This document shows, piece after piece, positions 48,268-56,837 of a DNA stretch of 64,000 nucleotides. The stretch covers positions 62,001 through 126,000 of the forward strand of contig NZ_JAPSIY010000010.1 in the NCBI RefSeq assembly GCF_031178445.1, given 5' to 3'. Made by a program: the position numbers and the translations under genes. Within the stretch, counting starts at the first letter, position 1. Each line of letters opens with the position of its first letter. Below the pieces are notes generated by a model that saw only the letters and a list, made by a program, of their open reading frames with translations, had not been told where the DNA came from and did no database searches. Origin of the DNA: Microbacterium sp. Lineage in GTDB: Bacteria; Actinomycetota; Actinomycetes; Actinomycetales; Microbacteriaceae.

Positions 48268-48448
48268 GAGTTACTCCTCTCGGCGGGCTTCCGACGCTAG
48301 AGGGTGCGCAGGGCCACCGGGAGGCGCCTTCGCGGCACCTGGGGAGAACCGGGCGTGAGGTGCGCGATGTGCAGAGGAGTCGGTTCGGCTCCGGCGCCCG
48401 GCGGCCTCGCGCGGCCGACGCCGAGACCCAGGCGGGCCACAAGGAGGC

Positions 48449-50161
48449 TCAGAGCTCGAGTCTGTCCAGCGGCTGCGTCTCCTCGAGAAGATGCTCCGGT
48501 GTCGCCTTCGCCGGAGCGAGAGGCAATGACACGATGAAAGTCGCGCCGCCGCCCGGACTCTCCTCGACCCGTACCGATCCGTGCAGCGATTCGATGATCG
48601 ATGCCACGATGGCGAGGCCGAGGCCAGCGCCGCCGGTCTCGCGGGCGCGCGAGGTGTCGGCACGCCAGAATCTCTCGAAGATGTGCTCACGAATCTGAGG
48701 CGGGATGCCCTCTCCGTGGTCGACGACGGCGATCGTGCCCACTCCGCGGCGTCTGTCTGCGCCGACGATGATCTCGATAGGGCTGTCCTCCGGCGAGAAG
48801 CGCCTGGCGTTGCCCAGCAGATTGGTGACCACCTGGCGTACCTTGTTGTCCTCACCCAGCACGATGGGTGGAGTGCGCACGGGAGCGTCGGTCGCCTCGG
48901 TGAAGTCGATCGCCGGCACCGCTTCCGCCGGCTTCTGGCGTCGGCGCAGGCGTGCCAGCGTAGCCCCGGCGCGGCCCCGCGCCGGGGCGGGTGACGACGC
49001 GATCGGCGGTGGGGGAGCGGGATGCAGACGGGGAGCCGGGTCGGCTTCTGCGGTCGTGTCGATCACGGTGACGGTGCGACCAGGCGAGGCCACGCGAACG
49101 TCGAGCGCGGCGTCGCGCGCGATCGGGCGCAGGTCGAGCGCGGTGATCTGCAGCTCCCTCGAGCGCTCCTCGTCCAGGCGGGCCAAAGCGAGGAGGTCCT
49201 CGACCAGCACCCCCATGCGGATGGCCTCCTTCTCGATGCGTTCCATCGCCCTGGCGGTGTCCTCCTCGCCGCGGATCGCTCCCATGCGGTACAGCTCCGC
49301 GTACCCCCGCACGCTGACCAGCGGGGTTCGCAGCTCGTGGCTGGCGTCGCCGATGAAGCGGCGCATGTTCTGCACGGTGCGGTCGCGCTGGGCGAGCGAG
49401 TGGTCGACGCGGTCGAGCATCGTGTTGATCGCCGAGTTCAGCCTGCCGACCTCCGTGGTCGGCTCGAGATCGGTGAGGCGCTGACTGAAGTCTCCGGCGG
49501 CGATCGCCATAGCGGTCGACTCGACATGGCCCAGACGCCGGAAGGTCAGCGTCACGAGTCCCCGCGTCAACAGGGCGGCGAGCAGTATGGTCACGAGGGC
49601 GACGGTCGTGTAGACCGCGAAGTAGGTGCCGACGATGTTGTCGGCCTCCTCCAGCGGAAGCGCGACGACCTGTACGTAGGTGTTCCCCGGAGCGCTCTGC
49701 ACCGGCTGCACCGACACCGCGGCGTGGTAGCTGAGCCCGCCTTCCGTCTGCAGCGGCATCACCCTGTCCTCGTTCGCCTTGGCCGCGAGCAGCGTGAAGG
49801 TCTCGGGAAAGACCGGACGGTCGGCGTTCGCGGGTCCGCCCGCCACGGCGAGGCGGTCGCCGTTCGAGTCGTAGAACGCGACGACGAACTCCGTCGAACG
49901 CCGCGCGTTCGCCGCCGGCTCGAAGACGAGAGTGCCGTCGGCGGCGCTGACGTCGAAGAACCTCTCCGCCTGGCTCGTGGTCGCCAGCGCGGGCAGCTGG
50001 GCGTCGATGTTGTTGATCATCGCGCCGCGCAGGATGGGGACGGTGCCGATTCCGGCGACGACCAGTCCGAGTGCGAGCACGGCCACGGTCACCCCTGTGA
50101 CCTTGGCGCGCAGGCTGATCCGCCGCCACCACCTGGTGACGGAATCGGATCCGTTGGACAT
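48449..50161 (-). CDS. Sensor histidine kinase with Pro/Ala-rich insert
   Basis: A 570-residue kinase: membrane segments at about 20-45 and 180-205 flank an extracytoplasmic sensor, then HAMP (about 205-258), HisKA with His275 in FIGDASHELRTPLVSVRG, and an ATPase domain with NLLGNARRF, DHGEGIP and GGAGLGLAIV. Between the first ATPase strand and the N box is an unusual Pro/Ala/Arg-rich insert (about 372-432). GGAGG lies 5 nt before the ATG. It pairs with the regulator 17 nt upstream. Resembles mycobacterial PhoR/TrcS kinases; signal unknown. Confidence 0.9.
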   Translation of the reverse strand: MSNGSDSVTRWWRRISLRAKVTGVTVAVLALGLVVAGIGTVPILRGAMINNIDAQLPALATTSQAERFFDVSAADGTLVFEPAANARRSTEFVVAFYDSNGDRLAVAGGPANADRPVFPETFTLLAAKANEDRVMPLQTEGGLSYHAAVSVQPVQSAPGNTYVQVVALPLEEADNIVGTYFAVYTTVALVTILLAALLTRGLVTLTFRRLGHVESTAMAIAAGDFSQRLTDLEPTTEVGRLNSAINTMLDRVDHSLAQRDRTVQNMRRFIGDASHELRTPLVSVRGYAELYRMGAIRGEEDTARAMERIEKEAIRMGVLVEDLLALARLDEERSRELQITALDLRPIARDAALDVRVASPGRTVTVIDTTAEADPAPRLHPAPPPPIASSPAPARGRAGATLARLRRRQKPAEAVPAIDFTEATDAPVRTPPIVLGEDNKVRQVVTNLLGNARRFSPEDSPIEIIVGADRRRGVGTIAVVDHGEGIPPQIREHIFERFWRADTSRARETGGAGLGLAIVASIIESLHGSVRVEESPGGGATFIVSLPLAPAKATPEHLLEETQPLDRLEL

Positions 50162-50178
50162 GTCCGCCTCCGGCGTGC

Positions 50179-50871
50179 TCAGACGGTCTTGCCGACCTTG
50201 AGCATGTACCCGAAGCCGCGCTTGGTCTGGATGACCGACTCCTCCGTGTGGGGATCGATCTTGCGACGCAGATAGGAGATGTAGCTCTCCACGATGCCGG
50301 CATCGCCGTTGAAGTCGTACTCCCACACGTGGTCGAGGATCTGCGCCTTCGACAGCACCCGGTTGGGGTTGAGCATCAGGTACTTGAGCAGCTTGAACTC
50401 GGTCGGGCTCAGCTCGATCGGCACCTTGCCGACGAAGACGTCATGCGTGTCCTGATCCATCGACAGTTCGCCGGCGCGGATCAGCGACTCCTCGTCGGCC
50501 TGCATGGTGCGACGCAGGATGGCCTGAGCCCGGGCGACGATCTCGTCGAGGGCGAAGGGCTTGGTGACGTAGTCGTCACCGCCGGCGTTCAGGCCCTCGA
50601 TCTTGTCCTGCGTGTCGTCCTTGGCGGTGAGGAAGAGGATGGGCGCGGTGAAACCGGCACCGCGGAGCCGTTTGGTGACGCTGAACCCGTTCATGTCGGG
50701 GAGCATCACATCGAGGATGATGAGATCCGGCTCCTCCTCGAGGACGGCCGAGATGGTGGCCGCACCGTTCGCGACCGTCTTCACCTTGAAACCGGCGAAG
50801 CTGAGACCCGTCGAGAGCAGGTCGCGGATGTTCGGCTCGTCGTCGACGACCAGGATGCGTGCATCAGTCAT
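50179..50871 (-). CDS. OmpR-family response regulator (PhoP/TcrX-like)
   Basis: A 230-residue regulator. Receiver with Asp54 in LIILDVMLPDMNG and Lys in DDYVTKPFALDEIV; winged helix (about 130-225) with LSPTEFKLLKYLMLNPNRVL and VESYISYLRRKID. The sequence follows the M. tuberculosis PhoP/TcrX group rather than the phosphate regulator. CATAAT lies 6 nt before the ATG (minus strand), so leaderless. Operon with the kinase. Confidence 0.92.
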   Translation of the reverse strand: MTDARILVVDDEPNIRDLLSTGLSFAGFKVKTVANGAATISAVLEEEPDLIILDVMLPDMNGFSVTKRLRGAGFTAPILFLTAKDDTQDKIEGLNAGGDDYVTKPFALDEIVARAQAILRRTMQADEESLIRAGELSMDQDTHDVFVGKVPIELSPTEFKLLKYLMLNPNRVLSKAQILDHVWEYDFNGDAGIVESYISYLRRKIDPHTEESVIQTKRGFGYMLKVGKTV

Positions 50872-50929
50872 GACCCCATTATGGTGATCCCGCCCATGCT
50901 GCGCCTGATTGTCTGCGGTGGTGCGGCGC

Positions 50930-51472
50930 TCAGGCCCCGATCGCCGCGTTCACGGCGCGGCGGATGGCGTCGTCCATGGGCGCGTCGGGGTCGACTGTGA
51001 CGCGGTGCAGTAGAAGGCCGTCGCAGGTGGCCATGAGCATCCTGGTTCCGGCGGCGGCCTCCGCTCCACCGATGCGCATCAGGGTCGCACGCGTCCACTC
51101 CTCGAAGATGCGGCGCTGCTCCCGGAGCGGCGCGGCGGCCTCCTCGTCGAGAGCCTCCAGGAACAGCGCATAGCGAGCGCGCGTGCGGGTGGCCCCGCTT
51201 CCCGACTCCAACTCGAGCGCGTGCTGCAGCATCGCGACGAGACCTTCAGCCGTGTCGATCGTGCCCGGGAAGCCGCCCTCGGCGCGTTCGGCGGTCGCGA
51301 TCCACTCGATCACGCCGGCCAGCAGTGCGGCGCGGGTGCGGAAGTGATTGGAGGTCGAACCGGGAGGCAGGGACGCGGCCGCATCCACGCGTCCGTGTGT
51401 GAGGGCGCGGACGCCCTCGGTTCCCACCAGCGTGATGGCGGCGTCGAGGGCGCGTCGGCGGATGCTGCTCAC
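50930..51472 (-). CDS. TetR-family transcriptional regulator
   Basis: A 180-residue regulator. The N-terminal HTH (about 1-50; RALDAAITLVGTEGVRALTH, VDAAASLPPGSTSNHFRTRA) is TetR-like; the C-terminal ligand domain is divergent. TAGGCT (51484-51479) lies 6 nt before the GTG start. Divergent from the hydrolase gene across two palindromes that it probably binds. Confidence 0.9.
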   Translation of the reverse strand: MSSIRRRALDAAITLVGTEGVRALTHGRVDAAASLPPGSTSNHFRTRAALLAGVIEWIATAERAEGGFPGTIDTAEGLVAMLQHALELESGSGATRTRARYALFLEALDEEAAAPLREQRRIFEEWTRATLMRIGGAEAAAGTRMLMATCDGLLLHRVTVDPDAPMDDAIRRAVNAAIGA

Positions 51473-51488
51473 GGGTCGAGCCTAGATG

Positions 51489-51525
51489 CACTATGAACAT
51501 AGTGACAAATCACTACGAAAGTAGT
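51489..51525. promoter_or_regulatory. Two palindromic operators in a divergent promoter
   Basis: CACTATGAACATAGTG (51489-51504) and ACTACGAAAGTAGT (51512-51525) are both perfect dyads, with centres 22 nt apart (two helical turns). The second lies in the spacer of GTGACA (51502)-N17-TAAAGT (51525) for the hydrolase. The first lies between a TTGTCA -35 box and the TAGGCT -10 box of the tetR-like gene. Confidence 0.85.
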
Positions 51526-51577
51526 AAAGTGCGAGCAGGGGTCGGTGATGATCCCCACGAGTGACTGGAGGTCCCTC

Positions 51578-52477
51578 ATGAGCACGCCGGCGTCTTCGCA
51601 GGTCTCGATGCGCGGCGACTGGTCGCCTCGTCTTCCGGATGCGGCGGGATTCTCGCACGTGGTGGTCGACACGCGGGGTCTGCGCAGCCATGTCGCGATG
51701 ATCGGGGACGGCGAACCGGTGCTGATGCTGCACGGCTTCCCGCAGCACTGGTGGGAGTGGCGTCGCGTCGCGCCCGCGATCGCCTCCCGCGGATACCGCG
51801 TGATCTGTCCCGACCTGCGTGGATCGGGCTGGACCGATGCGGCGGACCGGGGGATCGGTCGCACCACGATGGCGGAGGACCTGCGCGCCGTCCTCGACGC
51901 CCTGGGAGTCGAGCGCGCGCACGTAGTCAGTCACGATCTGGGCGCCGTCGTGGCGGGTCAACTGGCGTACACGCACCCCGATCGCGTGCGCACCGCTGTG
52001 ATGCTGGCCGTGCCGCCGGGGTTCATGACCTTCAGCCCGAAGCTGCTGCCGGCCTTCAAGCACATGCCGCCGCTGCTCACGCACCGCGACGGCCGGTCGC
52101 TCGACTGGCTCTTCGGGTCGGATTACGCCGCGCAGCCCATGCCTGCCGACGTGGTCGACGGCTACCTGCGGGTGACGGTGCGTCCGGGGTTCGATGCGGC
52201 GGTCCGCGAGCTGTACAGGGGGATGATCATCCCCGAGGTCATGCGCCTCGCGACGGGGCATTACAAGCGCCGGCGGCTGCGCCCGCCCACGCTGGCGGTG
52301 TTCGGCCGCCTCGACGGCCCGTTCACCGAGCCGACGGTGCGCAGGATCTGTCGCGGGCACGAGCGCTACGCCGACCGCTTCGAGCTGGCCTTCGTGGATG
52401 GTGCCGCGCACTTCGTGGTAGACGACGCACCGGAAGAGGTCGCGGAACTGGCACTGGACTGGTTCGGCCGCGGCTGA
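51578..52477 (+). CDS. Alpha/beta hydrolase (epoxide hydrolase/dehalogenase-like)
   Basis: A 299-residue hydrolase. The oxyanion segment is VLMLHGFPQHWWEWRRVAPA. The nucleophile elbow VVSHDLGAVVAG carries Asp instead of Ser, typical of epoxide hydrolases and haloalkane/haloacetate dehalogenases. The catalytic His is in GAAHFVVDDAPEEV. GGAGG lies 6 nt before the ATG at 51578. Expression is predicted to be TetR-repressed and induced by a small molecule. Substrate unknown. Confidence 0.9.
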   Translation: MSTPASSQVSMRGDWSPRLPDAAGFSHVVVDTRGLRSHVAMIGDGEPVLMLHGFPQHWWEWRRVAPAIASRGYRVICPDLRGSGWTDAADRGIGRTTMAEDLRAVLDALGVERAHVVSHDLGAVVAGQLAYTHPDRVRTAVMLAVPPGFMTFSPKLLPAFKHMPPLLTHRDGRSLDWLFGSDYAAQPMPADVVDGYLRVTVRPGFDAAVRELYRGMIIPEVMRLATGHYKRRRLRPPTLAVFGRLDGPFTEPTVRRICRGHERYADRFELAFVDGAAHFVVDDAPEEVAELALDWFGRG

Positions 52478-52504
52478 ACGGCCGAGGGAGAGTAGCCTCG
52501 GCGC

Positions 52505-52654
52505 ATGATCTCAGCCGAAGAGGAGTACGGCGGCGACAGCGCCTGCTGGCTGTCGAAGGTCTGCCCCGAATGCGGCGCGCTCCTCGACGACCTCACCGCC
52601 CCGTGCTGGCGGTGCGGGCTGAGACCGGACGACGAGACGCGCGCCGAGGCTTGA
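52505..52654 (+). CDS. Small zinc-ribbon protein
   Basis: A 49-residue protein with two Cys-x2-Cys knuckles (KVCPECGALLDD and APCWRCGLRPDD), a compact zinc ribbon. TAGCCT (52493-52498) lies 6 nt before the ATG, supporting leaderless expression. It ends 7 nt before the convergent helicase gene. Function unknown. Confidence 0.75.
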   Translation: MISAEEEYGGDSACWLSKVCPECGALLDDLTAPCWRCGLRPDDETRAEA

Positions 52655-52661
52655 GGTGGCG

Positions 52662-54305
52662 TCAGGCGGCCTTCAGGTCGGTGGCGTCCATGATCGTGTA
52701 GCTGTAACCCTGTTCCGCGAGGAAGCGCTGACGGTTCTGCGCGTAGTCCTGGTCGACGGTGTCGCGCGCGATGAGCGTGTAGAAGCTGGCGGTGTGATTC
52801 GACTGCTTGGGGCGAAGCAGCCGGCCGAGGCGCTGCGCCTCCTCCTGGCGTGAGCCGAACGACCCCGACACCTGGATCGCGACCGAGGCTTCGGGAAGGT
52901 CGATGGAGAAGTTCGCGACCTTGGAGACCACGAGCAGCGAGATCTCGCCCTCCCTGAACTGCCGGTACAGCTCTTCGCGCTCGTCCACAGGCGTCGCGCC
53001 GGTGATTTGCGGAGCGTTCAGCGCCTCGGACAGCGTCTCGAGCTGATCGAGGTACTGCCCGATCACCAGGATGCGCTCGTCCGGATGCTTCGCGATCAGC
53101 TCCCGGACCGCGGTGATCTTCGCCGGTGCGGACGCGGCGAGCCGGTAGCGCTCGTCGTCGGTCGCGGCGGCGTACTCCAGCCGGTCGCCGGGTGGAAGGT
53201 CGACACGCACCTCGTAGCACGCGGCGGGCGAGATGAAGCCCTGCGCCTCGATCTGCTTCCACGGCGCGTCGAAGCGCTTCGGTCCGATCAGGCTGAACAC
53301 GTCGCCTTCGCGGCCGTCTTCGCGCACCAGCGTCGCGGTGAGGCCGATGCGGCGTCGAGCCTGCAGGTCAGCCGTGAGCTTGAACACGGGAGCGGGGAGC
53401 AGGTGCACCTCGTCGTAGACGATGAGACCCCAGTCCATCTCGTCGAGGAGAGAGAGGTGCGCGTACTGCCCTTTCCGCTTGGCCGTGAGGATCTGATACG
53501 TCGCGATCGTGACCGGCCTGACCTCCTTGGCCTGGCCGGAGTACTCGCCGATCTCCTCCGGGGTGAGCGAGGTGCGCTTGAGGAGTTCGTCTCGCCACTG
53601 CCGAGCCGAGACGGTGTTGGTCACGAGGATGAGCGTCGTGGTGCCCGTGACCGCCATCGCGCCGGCGCCCACGATCGTCTTGCCGGCGCCGCAGGGGAGC
53701 ACGACGACACCGGAGCCGTCCTTCGCGAAGGCGTCGACAGCGTCGCGCTGGTACGGGCGCATGCTCCAGCCGTCCTCGTCGAGGTCGATCTCGTGCGGTG
53801 TCCCCGGCGTGTAGCCAGCGAGATCCTCCGCCGGCCAGCCGATCTTGAGCAGCTCCTGCTTGATCTGGCCTCGCGCCCACGCATCGACCAGGTACGTCTC
53901 CGGCGAGGGATGCCCGATGAGCAGGGGCTGGATGCGCTTGTTCGCCGCCACCTGCGTGAGCACGGCAGGATCGCTCGAGCGCAGGATCAGCGCCCCCTCG
54001 TCGTCGCGCTCTATGACGAGGCGGCCGTATCGGCCCACCGTCTCGCGCAGGTCGACGGCCACCGACGGGGGCACCGGGAAGCGCGACCAGCGGTCGAGGG
54101 TGGCGAGCATGTCATCGGCGGTGTGACCGGCGGCGCGTGCGTTCCACAGGCCGAGGCGCGTGATGCGATACGTGTGGATGTGCTCGGGGGCCCGCTCGAG
54201 CTCGGCGAAGATCGCCAGCTCGTGCCGTGCGGATTCCGCATCGGCGTGCGCCACCTCGAGCAGCACGGTGCGGTCGCTTTGGACGATCAGAGGGCCATCA
54301 GACAT
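52662..54305 (-). CDS. XPB/Rad25-type DNA repair helicase
   Basis: A 547-residue superfamily 2 helicase. N-terminal XPB-like helicase-associated domain (about 1-150), Walker A VVLPCGAGKTIVGAGAMA, Walker B LIVYDEVHLLP, motif III GLTATLVRED and motif VI QRLGRLLRPK. Bacterial XPB is a 3'-5' helicase proposed to act in nucleotide excision repair. The upstream helicase-associated-domain gene on the same strand is its usual actinobacterial neighbour. Confidence 0.95.
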   Translation of the reverse strand: MSDGPLIVQSDRTVLLEVAHADAESARHELAIFAELERAPEHIHTYRITRLGLWNARAAGHTADDMLATLDRWSRFPVPPSVAVDLRETVGRYGRLVIERDDEGALILRSSDPAVLTQVAANKRIQPLLIGHPSPETYLVDAWARGQIKQELLKIGWPAEDLAGYTPGTPHEIDLDEDGWSMRPYQRDAVDAFAKDGSGVVVLPCGAGKTIVGAGAMAVTGTTTLILVTNTVSARQWRDELLKRTSLTPEEIGEYSGQAKEVRPVTIATYQILTAKRKGQYAHLSLLDEMDWGLIVYDEVHLLPAPVFKLTADLQARRRIGLTATLVREDGREGDVFSLIGPKRFDAPWKQIEAQGFISPAACYEVRVDLPPGDRLEYAAATDDERYRLAASAPAKITAVRELIAKHPDERILVIGQYLDQLETLSEALNAPQITGATPVDEREELYRQFREGEISLLVVSKVANFSIDLPEASVAIQVSGSFGSRQEEAQRLGRLLRPKQSNHTASFYTLIARDTVDQDYAQNRQRFLAEQGYSYTIMDATDLKAA

Positions 54306-54350
54306 AGCAGACCAGTCTACCCGGCCGTCGGCCGCCTCGGCCTGGAACGG

Positions 54351-56045
54351 TCAGCTCTCCAGCATCCTTACCGAGCGGATGCTGCGTACGGGAAGCGTGC
54401 GCTCCACGTCCGCTGCGCGGTCGCGGCCGCGCAGGCGCCCTCCGCCGAGCCCGCTCGCCTCGAGGACGAGCTCACGGCTCGAGCCGTCGGGCATGGCGAC
54501 CTCGACCGCCACGAGCGCGCGCACGCGCACGGCGGCGTCGAGCTCACGGTCGAGCCAAGCGGCGTCGGCATCCGGTCCGTGCCGCGCCCGCAGACGCGCG
54601 ATCAGCGGTGCGTACGAGCCCGCGGGTTCGCGCGCGGGGGCGGCGAGTCGATGCCGGGAAGCAGGCACCGGCGCGCCGTCGTCGCCGACGAGGGTGGCCG
54701 GGTACTTCGCGTCGGCCAGCGCCCAGGCGACGGTCTCGGCGTTCACCCGTGACGTCAACTCGTCTCTCTCGCGCACCAGTCCGAGCGGACGAAGGCCGCG
54801 ATCGACGGCGATGGCCCCGAGAAGATGGGAGTCGACGCTCGACACCACCGTCGCGCCGTCGCGCCGACGGCTGACACGCACCAGTCCGTGCCTGGCCGCG
54901 GTCTGCGTGACCAGGTACTCCAGCGGCTGCGGCACACCGGTCAGCGATACGTCGCGCAGGAACGTGAGAATGCTCTCGGCGGTCTCGCCCTCGACGAGCG
55001 CCAGCGCGATCGAGTCGGCGGTGAAACGATAGGACGATGCCTGCGCCGACGTGTGGTGCTTGGTCATTGCGCGCAGCCTGTTGTCCAGAGCCGGCTGCAA
55101 CGGCCCCGGCGCGATCGCGGTGAGATCGTTCTGCAGGAACAGCCGATCGACCTCGGTGGGCAGCAGCGCGTCGAGCGCGGCCGTCTCGGCGGCGTCGCCC
55201 CGGCGCAGAGCGGCCGCCCATTCAGGCTCGGTGCCCTCCTCGGTCGACAGTCCCAGGAGTCTTGCGAGCCTCAGCAGCGTCTCGGCGTGTGCGGGCCAGG
55301 ACGGATCCCACGGGTGGGCGGAGGGCCACCGCGGAAGCGGGATCCATCCGGCGCCGGACCGCAGCCCACGGGGAAGATCGGCGCGAAAGGCCTCCGCCAG
55401 CGTGACCCAGCGGTCTGAGAACGACTCGGCGAGCCAGCGCTCGGCCGCATCCGTCACGTGCAGCTCGCGTTCGACGGCGCGAGCGAGGCAGGCGGTCTCC
55501 GCGATGATACGCAGGTCGTCCGCCGGTCCGGCGTCCGCTCCCGATTCCGCGAGGCGCTTCCTCTCGCCGGCGCTGAGCGCGCCCGTCGCGACGAGCGTCA
55601 GGGGGCGCGCGCGGGCTGCCAGCAGCAGGTCGGCCAGCGCGCCGACGGTCGTGAACGCGCGTTCCGCGGCTCGCGCGGCGGATGCGGCGGACGCCGGTTC
55701 TGCAGTCGCCTCGTCAGGTTCGGCGATCCCGCCCCGCGTCGCGACGACGGCGGCGATCGGTGCGGGGACCCGTCCTTCGCCGTCGATCAGCGCCAAGGCG
55801 TCGAGGGTCTCGGACGGCGCGGCGCGCTCTCCATCGACGGCGTCGACCAGGATGCGCGCCTCGGCGGGTGTGAGGGTCGCCAGCGCGCGTTCGACGGATG
55901 CCGTGTCGAGCAGTGCCTCGGCGGCGTCGAAGAAGTCCTCCCATGCGGCGTCGGGTCGCACACCACGCACGCGCAGCAGTCGCTCGAGCTGCGCATCGCT
56001 CAGCTCGGCGAGGCGAGTGGCGAGCGGACGCGCGTGGGTGAGCAT
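54351..56045 (-). CDS. Helicase-associated domain protein
   Basis: A 564-residue protein of the actinobacterial helicase-associated (Helicase_C_3/XPB-Ssl2 N-like) family without ATPase motifs. Several winged-helix-like segments (about 1-100, 240-330), the conserved DRLFLQNDLTAIAPGPL and LTGVPQPLEYLVTQTAARHG elements, and a C-terminal RRRDGATVVSSVDSH domain like the XPB N-terminus. Ala-rich linker near 125-140. Likely partner of the XPB helicase 45 nt downstream. Confidence 0.88.
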   Translation of the reverse strand: MLTHARPLATRLAELSDAQLERLLRVRGVRPDAAWEDFFDAAEALLDTASVERALATLTPAEARILVDAVDGERAAPSETLDALALIDGEGRVPAPIAAVVATRGGIAEPDEATAEPASAASAARAAERAFTTVGALADLLLAARARPLTLVATGALSAGERKRLAESGADAGPADDLRIIAETACLARAVERELHVTDAAERWLAESFSDRWVTLAEAFRADLPRGLRSGAGWIPLPRWPSAHPWDPSWPAHAETLLRLARLLGLSTEEGTEPEWAAALRRGDAAETAALDALLPTEVDRLFLQNDLTAIAPGPLQPALDNRLRAMTKHHTSAQASSYRFTADSIALALVEGETAESILTFLRDVSLTGVPQPLEYLVTQTAARHGLVRVSRRRDGATVVSSVDSHLLGAIAVDRGLRPLGLVRERDELTSRVNAETVAWALADAKYPATLVGDDGAPVPASRHRLAAPAREPAGSYAPLIARLRARHGPDADAAWLDRELDAAVRVRALVAVEVAMPDGSSRELVLEASGLGGGRLRGRDRAADVERTLPVRSIRSVRMLES

Positions 56046-56047
56046 GG

Positions 56048-56341
56048 CTAGGACCGCTTGCCCGCGCGTCCTTTGCGGACGAAGGTCATGATCAGCAGCG
56101 CGATGATCATCAGGAAGGCCAGCGGCAGGCCGTACATCGGCAACGCTGCGGCGATCGGCCATGCCCCCTCGCCGAAGGCCGCCTGATCCATGCCGGACGC
56201 GGTCCCGATGATGATCGCGAAGAAGCACACGACCGATGCGCCGGCCAGAATGAGGGCTCCGTAGGCGAGAACGCGGTCGAACCGCCGGACCGGAGGCTCG
56301 CCGTCATCCGACGGTTCGGGGCGGGTGCGGTGGGTGCTCAT
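56048..56341 (-). CDS. Small two-segment membrane protein
   Basis: A 97-residue protein with a charged N-terminus and two membrane segments (about 25-47 and 62-86), ending in a basic tail (RKGRAGKRS). TACGCT lies 7 nt before the ATG. It ends 2 nt before the helicase-associated gene, so it probably heads that operon. Function unknown. Confidence 0.75.
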   Translation of the reverse strand: MSTHRTRPEPSDDGEPPVRRFDRVLAYGALILAGASVVCFFAIIIGTASGMDQAAFGEGAWPIAAALPMYGLPLAFLMIIALLIMTFVRKGRAGKRS

Positions 56342-56456
56342 CGGTCTCAGCGTATCGTCTGCAGGGCGCGGGGTCCCGCGAGCCCGCACGCCCGGTAGGC
56401 TGGAGAGGTCGCGCTGCCGCGCGACGTATCCATAATGCGCACAGCGAGGTTCTCCC

Positions 56457-56837
56457 ATGCCCACCGGCAAGGTCAGGTTCTACGACGACGAGAAGGGGTT
56501 CGGCTTCATCGCATCCGATGACGGCCAGGACGTCTTCCTGCATGCCTCTGCGCTTCCTGCGGGCGTCACCGTGAAGAAGAACTCGCGCGTGGAGTTCGGT
56601 CTCGCCGATGGACGTCGCGGGCCGCAGGCACTCTCCGTGCGCGTGCTGGACGCCCCGCCGAGCCTGGCGAAGGCGAGCCGTAAGCCCGCCGACGACATGG
56701 CGATCATCGTCGAGGATCTCGTGAAGCTGCTCGACGACATCGGCGGCGATCTTCGTCGCGGCCGCTACCCCTCCTCCAGCCATGGCCGCAAGGTCGCCGC
56801 TGTGCTGCGCAAGGTCGCCGATGACCTCGACGCCTGA
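56457..56837 (+). CDS. Cold-shock domain protein with C-terminal extension
   Basis: A 126-residue RNA/single-strand DNA-binding protein. The cold-shock domain (about 1-65) holds RNP1 KGFGFIA and RNP2 DVFLHAS. A 60-residue helical extension follows, unlike the short CspA type. GAGGTTC precedes the ATG. It overlaps the DUF3027 gene by 17 nt, a conserved actinobacterial pair. Confidence 0.93.
   Translation: MPTGKVRFYDDEKGFGFIASDDGQDVFLHASALPAGVTVKKNSRVEFGLADGRRGPQALSVRVLDAPPSLAKASRKPADDMAIIVEDLVKLLDDIGGDLRRGRYPSSSHGRKVAAVLRKVADDLDA

Noticed and set aside
48268..48448. Possible gene or RNA between the WXG100 and kinase genes
   Set aside because: No frame with plausible start and composition, no strong hairpin; only the WXG100 ribosome site is visible.
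53007..54752. A 581-codon plus-strand frame opposite the XPB helicase
   Set aside because: Antisense to well-conserved helicase motifs; no homology seen.
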